NCBI GenBank assembly: GCA_035302345.1
Contig: DATGSS010000009.1
Location: 1-5,547, forward strand
Length of the DNA: 5,547 nt
Direction: 5' to 3'
Source: Paenalcaligenes sp035302345
GTDB taxonomy: Bacteria > Pseudomonadota > Gammaproteobacteria > Burkholderiales > Burkholderiaceae_B
Part shown: piece by piece, positions 1-5,048 of the stretch
Layout: each line of letters opens with the position of its first letter
How positions within the stretch are numbered: the first letter of the stretch is position 1
Program-made: the position numbers and the translations under genes
Notes under the pieces: model-generated
What the model was told of the DNA's origin: nothing
The model's database searches: none
What the model saw: the letters and a program-made list of their open reading frames with translations, nothing else

Positions 1-156
1 ACGCGGTTAGTAAAGGGCGTATTGCGTGCAGCATTAGCAGAAACTGGCAGATATGAGAAGAAAGCCGCACAGCTATTAGGTATTTCACGTAAGCAACTTT
101 ATCTGTGGTTACGTTATCATAATATGCTTAACCTAATGGGAAAGGGTCAATATTGA
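1..156 (+). CDS. C-terminal end of an NtrC-type response regulator (Fis-type HTH), partial
   Basis: Only the last 51 codons of this gene are in the window. It is open from base 1 and ends at TGA 154-156. The translation has the pattern of the Fis-family helix-turn-helix that closes NtrC-class, sigma-54-dependent activators: a first helix (LRAALAETG), a short turn, then KKAAQLLGISRKQLYLWLR, the usual AA-LLGISR-LY-L signature, at window codons 21-38. The tail is short (MLNLMGKGQY). In this class the domain binds enhancer-like inverted repeats upstream of target promoters. The receiver and AAA+ domains lie outside the window, so it could instead be an activator without a receiver. It ends 139 bp before the binding-protein gene on the same strand, so it is a plausible regulator of that operon, like PgtA next to PgtC in Salmonella. 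That functional link is inference. Confidence 0.85.
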   Translation, partial: TRLVKGVLRAALAETGRYEKKAAQLLGISRKQLYLWLRYHNMLNLMGKGQY

Positions 157-158
157 CC
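145..158. promoter_or_regulatory. Perfect 14-bp palindrome (possible operator)
   Basis: GGTCAATATTGACC is identical to its own reverse complement over all 14 bases. It spans the last codons of the upstream regulator gene, and its TGA stop (154-156) lies inside it. As RNA it would give only a tight 4-bp GC-containing stem (GGTC/GACC) and no T-run follows, so a dimeric protein site on DNA is more likely than a terminator. The protein that binds it is unknown. The neighbouring Fis-type regulator is the obvious candidate. Confidence 0.45.
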
Positions 159-160
159 TG

Positions 161-186
161 TGTTTCCATATGAAACAATAGGTTTC
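161..186. promoter_or_regulatory. Phased GTTTC/GAAAC/GTTTC inverted elements
   Basis: TGTTTC (161-166) and GAAACA (172-177) form a perfect 6-bp dyad with a 5-bp spacer. After another 5-bp spacer a third copy, GTTTC, lies at 182-186. The three 5-mers begin at 162, 172 and 182, exactly one DNA helical turn apart, so all face the same side of the helix. This suits a dimeric or cooperatively binding regulator. The central GAAAC could pair with either flanking copy. The assignment as an operator is inference from symmetry only. Confidence 0.4.
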
Positions 187-201
187 GTTTACTTATTGTT
201 T
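173..201 (+). promoter_or_regulatory. AT-rich hairpin in the upstream region, possible weak terminator or attenuator
   Basis: AAACAATAGGT (173-183) pairs with ACTTATTGTTT (191-201) through 11 consecutive positions, one of them a G-T wobble, leaving a 7-base loop. It starts 17 bases after the stop of the upstream regulator gene. The stem is AT-rich, and its 3' arm is itself T-rich but not followed by a clean U-tract. It could therefore be a weak transcript end for the regulator, a leader element, or a DNA-level binding site. Its 5' arm shares bases 173-177 with the dyad at 161-177, so the two structures would be mutually exclusive in RNA. Confidence 0.35.
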
Positions 202-224
202 GAAGCATGGTTGGTGTGCATCAG

Positions 225-254
225 TGTAGATTCTACTAAGGTAGCTATCCTACA
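225..254. promoter_or_regulatory. Nested GTAG/CTAC dyads upstream of the binding-protein gene
   Basis: GTAGA-T-TCTAC (226-236) is a perfect dyad. GTAG recurs at 241-244 and CTAC at 250-253, and an outer pair TGTAG (225-229) / CTACA (250-254) encloses the whole. The order is therefore GTAG, CTAC, GTAG, CTAC within 30 bp. The block ends 41 bp before the start codon, where an operator near a promoter would lie. No good -10/-35 pair is evident around it, and no GG-N10-GC sigma-54 core was found in 157-295. Confidence 0.35.
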
Positions 255-285
255 TTGGTGTGACAACAGATAAAAAGTAAACTGT

Positions 286-290
286 GGAGG
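286..290 (+). promoter_or_regulatory. Ribosome binding site that fixes the binding-protein start
   Basis: GGAGG lies 5 bases before ATG 296. An upstream in-frame GTG at 284 would overlap this Shine-Dalgarno sequence and add four residues before the signal peptide, so ATG 296 is the better start. Confidence 0.8.
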
Positions 291-295
291 AATAT

Positions 296-1618
296 ATGAG
301 GAAGTTTTTGACGTTTACAACTACGGCAGCATTGGTGCTGTCTTCGTCTCTCGTGTTCGCGAATACGGTAACAGTAGTCACATCGTTTCCACGTGATATG
401 ACGGATCCTTTTAAAGAAGCTTTTGAGGCCGCTTATCCAGGCACCACCCTAGAGGTGGTCAGTCGTAATACGAATGCAGCCGTTACGCATTTGAAAGAAA
501 CGCGTGATGCGAACACCATTGATTTAATGTGGGCTTCCGCTCCTGATGCCTTTGAAGTATTACGAGAGGAGGGGCTGTTAGAAAAGATTGATATTGCATC
601 CGAGGGTATTCCCGATGAAATAGGCGGCTACCCTATTAATGATAAAGAAAATAGTTATTTCGGTTTCGCTGCATCTGGTTACGGCATTATGTATAACACG
701 CGTTATGTGATGGCCAACGACTTACCGATAGCAGTCGAGTGGGAGGACCTCAAACGCCCCGAATACTATGGGCATGTGGCGATGTCCTCGCCGTCACGCT
801 CTGGTACAACACATTTAACTGTAGAAACTGTGCTGCAAGGGGAGGGCTGGGATAAAGGCTGGGCGACTTGGAAGTGGATTTCCGGCAATATGAATACAGT
901 GACTGAACGTAGTTTTGGTGTGCCAGATGCGGTGAACTCAGGTTCTACGGGCTTTGGTATTGTGATCGACTTCTTTGGTTTGGCGTCGAAAGCTTCAGGC
1001 TTCCCCGTCGAGCTTGTCTATCCTAGTTTAACTGCCATCGTCCCGGCAAATATTGGGGTGTTAAAAAATGCGCCGAATAAAGAGGGTGCAGTACAGTTTG
1101 TTGAGTTCCTTTTATCGCCAGAGGGGCAAGAGATACTACTGCGACCAGCCATTATGCGCTTGCCAGTGAATCCTGCTGCTTATGAAAATGCACCAGAAGG
1201 CTTCCCCAACCCATTTTCCGAAGAGTTTGCTCCGGATGCGATAGCATTTGATGTGGATGTTTCAGGCGAACGCTACAATCTCGTCAACTCACTCTTTGAT
1301 GCATTAATCACATACCGCTTGAATGACTTGCGGGCAGCAGTGAGTGCAGTCCATAAAGCGCAAGCCAGTTATGAAAAAAGCGGTAATCCAGAAGCGCTGG
1401 CATTAATTGATGAAGCGCGTGCATTAATCGAAGCCATGCCAATTACGCAAGAAGAGTCACTAAATCCGGCTTTTACACAGGTGTTTACGACGTCACGGGC
1501 ACAAGCTGATACCGTGGTGGTAGGGCGCCAAGCCGAGATCGAGCAAAGCTGGGATGATTTTGCTGTAACTAATTATCGTAAGGCTCGTGAACTTGCTGAG
1601 CAAGCTGCTGCACTTTAA
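296..1618 (+). CDS. Periplasmic solute-binding protein of an ABC importer (AfuA/PgtC-like, Fe(3+)-type family)
   Basis: This encodes 440 residues. The N-terminus is a typical Sec signal peptide: basic MRKF, a hydrophobic core and a likely cut after FA at residue 22. There is no lipobox Cys. The mature protein has the fold markers of family 1/COG1840 binding proteins: VTVVTSFP at the start, IDLMWASAP (residues 75-83), SGYGIMYN (127-134), a Ser/Thr-rich segment SSPSRSGTTH (164-173), and the closing pattern NKEGAVQFVEFLLSPEGQ (261-278). In FbpA-type iron binders a Tyr-Tyr pair is expected after the GIG-like strand; here that stretch reads IDFFGL, with Phe226-Phe227. Residues about 315-440 are an extra, mostly helical segment beyond the usual length of roughly 310-350. 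It is the first gene of the operon and is followed by an intercistronic hairpin. Its family is secure. A phosphorylated or other anionic organic ligand is inferred; ferric iron remains the default database label. Confidence 0.9.
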   Translation: MRKFLTFTTTAALVLSSSLVFANTVTVVTSFPRDMTDPFKEAFEAAYPGTTLEVVSRNTNAAVTHLKETRDANTIDLMWASAPDAFEVLREEGLLEKIDIASEGIPDEIGGYPINDKENSYFGFAASGYGIMYNTRYVMANDLPIAVEWEDLKRPEYYGHVAMSSPSRSGTTHLTVETVLQGEGWDKGWATWKWISGNMNTVTERSFGVPDAVNSGSTGFGIVIDFFGLASKASGFPVELVYPSLTAIVPANIGVLKNAPNKEGAVQFVEFLLSPEGQEILLRPAIMRLPVNPAAYENAPEGFPNPFSEEFAPDAIAFDVDVSGERYNLVNSLFDALITYRLNDLRAAVSAVHKAQASYEKSGNPEALALIDEARALIEAMPITQEESLNPAFTQVFTTSRAQADTVVVGRQAEIEQSWDDFAVTNYRKARELAEQAAAL

Positions 1619-1631
1619 AGATTCCCTATAA

Positions 1632-1654
1632 GAACCCGATGCTTAATCGGGTTC
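1632..1654 (+). promoter_or_regulatory. Perfect intercistronic hairpin after the binding-protein gene
   Basis: GAACCCGAT (1632-1640) and ATCGGGTTC (1646-1654) form a perfect 9-bp stem with a 5-base loop (GCTTA), 13 bases after the binding-protein stop. A run of six T is present only at 1668-1673, 13 bases past the stem, so this is not a standard intrinsic terminator. Such hairpins after binding-protein genes commonly protect the upstream mRNA end or cause partial termination, so that binding protein exceeds permease. That role is inferred here. Confidence 0.6.
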
Positions 1655-1676
1655 ATGAAATACCAGCTTTTTTCGC

Positions 1677-1680
1677 GGGG
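1677..1680 (+). promoter_or_regulatory. Ribosome binding site that fixes the permease start
   Basis: GGGG lies 6 bases before ATG 1687. The longer in-frame start, ATG 1639, sits inside the stem of the intercistronic hairpin and has no Shine-Dalgarno sequence, so ATG 1687 is preferred. Confidence 0.65.
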
Positions 1681-1686
1681 ATAATA

Positions 1687-3426
1687 ATGAAAGCTTTTGC
1701 TTCTCCAAACGCTGCTTTGCGCCGTTTTACGCTTTTTCCGCGTGTATCAGGTGCAGCAGTCGTTGGCATTTTAATTGCCATTTTTTTAATGGCTTTCTTG
1801 ATCTTACCTGTTGCACAGGTGATCTATGTTGCTTTTTTGGATGCACGTACTGGGGCATTTACCTTTCAGAATTTCCAGGACTTTATTAATACATCGTTAT
1901 TCCGAGAAAGCTTCGCTAACTCATTTTATGTTTCAGCCATGTCTGTGGTCATGGCAACCATAATCGCTTTACCCTTAGCTTATATTACGACCAGGTTTAA
2001 TTTTGCCGGTACAGCAGCGATTCAGGCACTAGGAATTATTCCTTTAATTATGCCGCCCTTTGTTGGTGCTGTTGCTATGTCATTGCTATTTGGCCGTAAT
2101 GGGTCAATTAATCTTTTACTTAATCAGCACTTCGGCTTCCGTATTCCATTTATGGAAGGGTTGTCGGGTGTGATTTTAGTGCAATCTATCCATTACTTTC
2201 CTTTTATTTTAATTAATCTATCAGCCAGCTTACGGAATATCGATCGCTCGATGGAAGAAGCAGCGCAAAACTTAGGCTCTTATGGCATGCGCATGTTTAG
2301 GCGAGTGGTTTTTCCTTTGGCTATGCCTGGTTATTTAGCAGGCGCTGCGCTTGTGTTTATCAAAGTGTTTGATGACTTAGGCACTCCTTTGTTATTGAAC
2401 GTGAATACTATGTTGGCACCACAGGCTTACTTGCGTATCACAGGTGTGGGTATTAATGACCCGATGGGTTATGTCATTTCATTCATTTTAGTTCTGTTTT
2501 CGGTTTTTTCCTTATGGGCATCTTTCTTGTTTATGCGTGGAAAAGACTATGCGACCGTGCAAAAGGGGGGCGGAGGTTTATCGCGCCGTGATTTAAAGCC
2601 TCGTGAGAAATGGTTGGCCTGGGTAGTGGTAATTTTAATTCTTACTTTAGTGCTGTCCCCACATATAGGTTTGTTGCTACTGGCATTTGGAACTGTTTGG
2701 TCATTCTCTCCTTTACCCGATGGGTTTACCTTGCAGCATTTCAGTACGATTTTTACGCAATCTTCACAGTATGTTTGGAATACCTTGCTTTACGCTGGCT
2801 CAGCGGCTGTTATTGATGTCGTGCTGGGGACGCTCATTGCTTACATTGTGATTCGCACAAAGCTGGTGGGTAGGAAATGGCTGGATTATATGGCGACCGC
2901 AGCCTTGGCGGTTCCAGGCGTTGTGTTGGGCATTGGGTATCTACGTATGTTCCATACGGTAGAGCTACCGTTTGGCCTAGGAAAAATGTCTAGTTTTTGG
3001 GGGATTATTGTTGTTGCGTTGGCTGTGCGTCGTTTGCCCTATGCATTACGAGCCTGTATGGCAGCATTACAGCAAATATCACTTTCTTTAGAAGAGGCTG
3101 CAGAAAGTTTAGGGGCATCCCGTACGAGTACGATCCGACGTATTGTTGTGCCTTTAATGACGGGTGGTATTTTAGCCGGCTTTGTTACTAGCTTTGCTAC
3201 GGCAGCCGTTGAGCTATCAGCCACGATTATGCTGGTCGCCCGCTCATCTGAGGCACCATTGGCCTATGGTATTTATCTGTACATGCAGTCTCCAGCAGGA
3301 CGCGGAGCAGGTGCTGCTCTTGGTGTTCTCGCGGTGGTAATCGTGGCGTTAGGTACTTACCTTTCGCAACGCATTATTGAGCGAGAGCGTAGACGACAAA
3401 CGATGACTGGTAATGAGCAATACTAA
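1687..3426 (+). CDS. ABC importer permease, two fused membrane domains (FbpB/AfuB type)
   Basis: From ATG 1687 this is a 579-residue inner-membrane protein made of two homologous permease halves in one chain, the architecture usual for FbpB/AfuB-type importers. About twelve hydrophobic segments can be read, at roughly residues 23-45, 76-100, 112-136, 160-180, 212-232, 258-283, 308-335, 363-389, 400-420, 437-455, 490-515 and 540-562. Each half carries an EAA loop that docks onto the ATPase: SMEEAAQNLG with a downstream RRVVFP (188-210), and SLEEAAESLG with RRIVVP (467-489). A charged, glycine-rich linker at about 284-307 joins the halves. The C-terminus ends in a basic stretch (RERRR) in the cytoplasm. 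The gene is 68 nt after the binding-protein gene and 18 nt before the ATPase gene, consistent with one transcript. It looks intact. The substrate cannot be read from the permease itself. Confidence 0.93.
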   Translation: MKAFASPNAALRRFTLFPRVSGAAVVGILIAIFLMAFLILPVAQVIYVAFLDARTGAFTFQNFQDFINTSLFRESFANSFYVSAMSVVMATIIALPLAYITTRFNFAGTAAIQALGIIPLIMPPFVGAVAMSLLFGRNGSINLLLNQHFGFRIPFMEGLSGVILVQSIHYFPFILINLSASLRNIDRSMEEAAQNLGSYGMRMFRRVVFPLAMPGYLAGAALVFIKVFDDLGTPLLLNVNTMLAPQAYLRITGVGINDPMGYVISFILVLFSVFSLWASFLFMRGKDYATVQKGGGGLSRRDLKPREKWLAWVVVILILTLVLSPHIGLLLLAFGTVWSFSPLPDGFTLQHFSTIFTQSSQYVWNTLLYAGSAAVIDVVLGTLIAYIVIRTKLVGRKWLDYMATAALAVPGVVLGIGYLRMFHTVELPFGLGKMSSFWGIIVVALAVRRLPYALRACMAALQQISLSLEEAAESLGASRTSTIRRIVVPLMTGGILAGFVTSFATAAVELSATIMLVARSSEAPLAYGIYLYMQSPAGRGAGAALGVLAVVIVALGTYLSQRIIERERRRQTMTGNEQY

Positions 3427-3444
3427 GGATTGGTAGATAAGATA

Positions 3445-4494
3445 ATGACACAACAAAAAGTAGGTATTCGAATTCAGGATTTACATCTATCATTCGGTGA
3501 AACCAAAGTTTTAGAGGGTATTAATATGGACATCGAGCCTGGAGAGTTTTTTGCTTTCCTAGGCCCCTCAGGATCAGGTAAATCTACCCTCTTACGTGCT
3601 ATCGCAGGTTTTGGTCCTACACCGCTTGGTCAAATATTTATCGGAGAGAGAGATGTAGCTGACCTACCGCCTTGGCGTCGTAATGTCGGGATGGTTTTTC
3701 AGTCTTATGCATTATGGCCTCATATGTCCGTGCGCAAGAACGTAGCGTTTGGTTTAGAAGAGCGCAAGATGCCAGCAAGCGAGATTGCTACCAAGGTAGA
3801 GGCTGCTTTAGAGACAGTGGGATTATGGCATCTCGCTGATCGTATGCCTGCCCAATTATCGGGTGGGCAGCAACAGCGTGTTGCGTTGGCACGTACGATT
3901 GCGATTGAACCTCAAGTATTGTTGCTGGATGAGCCTTTATCTAATTTGGATGCGGCGTTGCGCGTTCAAATGCGGCGTGAATTATTAGCGCTGCAAAGGA
4001 AGTTAGGGCTAACAACCATCTTTGTCACGCATGACCAAGAAGAGGCTAACAGTACGGCTGATCGGATGGCCGTTTTAGATAAGGGGGTAATTCAGCAAAT
4101 TGGCACACCCCAGGCACTTTACGACCATCCTGCCAATACCTTTGTTGCTGGGTTTTTAGGTACAGCAAATATCATCGAGGGGCAGATGATAGATGGCATG
4201 TTTACTACTGCTAGTGGGCAACGGCTGAATGCTGGCACCCCAGTCGAAGGTGCGAATCGTATTGTGTTGCGTCCACAAAACATAAAAATCACGGCATCCA
4301 ATGGGGATATTTCGGGTACAGTAACGCACCGAGAGTTTCTGGGTAGCCAAGTCCGCTATTTAATAACAACACCTGATGGCCAGCTCGTCGTTGACACACT
4401 GCACTCAACTGGAAACTTGCCCTACGAGGCAGGTGCTCATGTTTACTTAAAAATTGAAAGTCAGTGTGCGCAGCTTTTGGTGGAGAACACTTAA
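3445..4494 (+). CDS. ABC importer ATPase with TOBE domain (FbpC/PotA/AfuC type)
   Basis: This 349-residue cytoplasmic ATPase powers the permease encoded just upstream. All nucleotide-binding motifs are present: Walker A GPSGSGKST (40-48), Q-loop Gln86 in MVFQSYALWP, signature LSGGQQQR (138-145), Walker B VLLLDEP (158-164) with catalytic Glu163, D-loop SNLDA (166-170) and switch His196 in VTHDQEEA. An aromatic A-loop residue, Phe17, precedes them. Residues about 240-349 form the C-terminal TOBE-type regulatory domain of the CUT1/Fe(3+)/polyamine class, with RPQNI near 276-280. An in-frame TTG at 3430 is possible, but AAGGA abuts it with no spacing, so ATG 3445 with GGTAG 8 bases upstream is preferred. 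The stop codon overlaps the next start by one base (TAATG). The protein appears fully functional. Confidence 0.94.
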   Translation: MTQQKVGIRIQDLHLSFGETKVLEGINMDIEPGEFFAFLGPSGSGKSTLLRAIAGFGPTPLGQIFIGERDVADLPPWRRNVGMVFQSYALWPHMSVRKNVAFGLEERKMPASEIATKVEAALETVGLWHLADRMPAQLSGGQQQRVALARTIAIEPQVLLLDEPLSNLDAALRVQMRRELLALQRKLGLTTIFVTHDQEEANSTADRMAVLDKGVIQQIGTPQALYDHPANTFVAGFLGTANIIEGQMIDGMFTTASGQRLNAGTPVEGANRIVLRPQNIKITASNGDISGTVTHREFLGSQVRYLITTPDGQLVVDTLHSTGNLPYEAGAHVYLKIESQCAQLLVENT

Positions 4495-5048
4495 TGGCAG
4501 AGCTTTGGTTTATTCGACACTTTCGTACTTCTTGGAATAGTTTGGGGCGCCTTCAAGGACACCGAGATATTCCTCTAGATACCAGCTTCAGTGCGAACAA
4601 TGAAGAATTAGCGATGCGTAATCGCTTGGTGCTGTCAGAGATACCCTTTACGCAGGTTTGGGTATCCCCGTTAGAACGGGCACGTCAAACTGCAGCTTTG
4701 CATGGTTACCCTAGTGCACATATTGATCCCGACTTAATAGAAATAGATTTTGGTCGTTGGGAGGGGAAAACCTGGGACGAGTTGGATGAAGCGTTTCCTG
4801 GGGCTTGGGAGAATGAGATACATGCCCTGCCTTTAGGTGAGTCATTTGAGGATTTTGCTGCCCGTATAAAAGCGGTTTATCGACGAGCACAAGAAGCGTC
4901 AGGCCATATTTTAATATTTGGGCATGGCGCTTGGTTTGGGGGGTTAAAGATGCTATTAGAAGGACGGACTACAGGAGGAATGAGCAAGCATGTGCTAAAG
5001 AATGGTGAACTTGTTCGTCTACAGTCCGGTCAGTCGGGTCGCCACTAG
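4494..5048 (+). CDS. Histidine phosphatase family protein (phosphoglycerate mutase/CobC-like)
   Basis: This 184-residue cytoplasmic protein belongs to the branch of the histidine phosphatase superfamily that holds alpha-ribazole phosphatase (CobC) and small broad-range phosphatases. The catalytic set is complete: Arg8-His9 (the His that is phosphorylated), Arg62 in SPLERARQT, Glu83 in IEIDFGRWEG (proton donor) and His144 in FGHGAW. The WN..GR.QG..D.PL block (14-28) is also intact. The usual RHGET motif reads RHFRT, so Gly is replaced by Phe and Glu by Arg next to the catalytic His. The start ATG 4494 overlaps the ATPase stop (TAATG), with GGAG 8 bases upstream; an earlier in-frame ATG at 4464 would overlap the ATPase gene further and has less support. 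Coupling to the transporter suggests it acts on the imported compound or a product of it. No cobalamin genes are seen, so CobC is not assigned. Confidence 0.88.
   Translation: MAELWFIRHFRTSWNSLGRLQGHRDIPLDTSFSANNEELAMRNRLVLSEIPFTQVWVSPLERARQTAALHGYPSAHIDPDLIEIDFGRWEGKTWDELDEAFPGAWENEIHALPLGESFEDFAARIKAVYRRAQEASGHILIFGHGAWFGGLKMLLEGRTTGGMSKHVLKNGELVRLQSGQSGRH

Noticed and set aside
211..239. Sigma-70 promoter TTGGTG-N17-TACTAA
   Set aside because: Only three of six bases match the consensus in each box; too weak to call.
2610..2816. Short plus-strand reading frame inside the permease gene
   Set aside because: It lies wholly within the permease in another frame, has no family resemblance and no ribosome binding site worth noting; a shadow frame.
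3039..3224. Minus-strand reading frame opposite the permease gene
   Set aside because: Antisense to the conserved second EAA region; its openness follows from the permease codons.
4119..4350. Two overlapping minus-strand reading frames opposite the ATPase TOBE region
   Set aside because: They overlap each other and a well-supported gene and show no recognisable domain.
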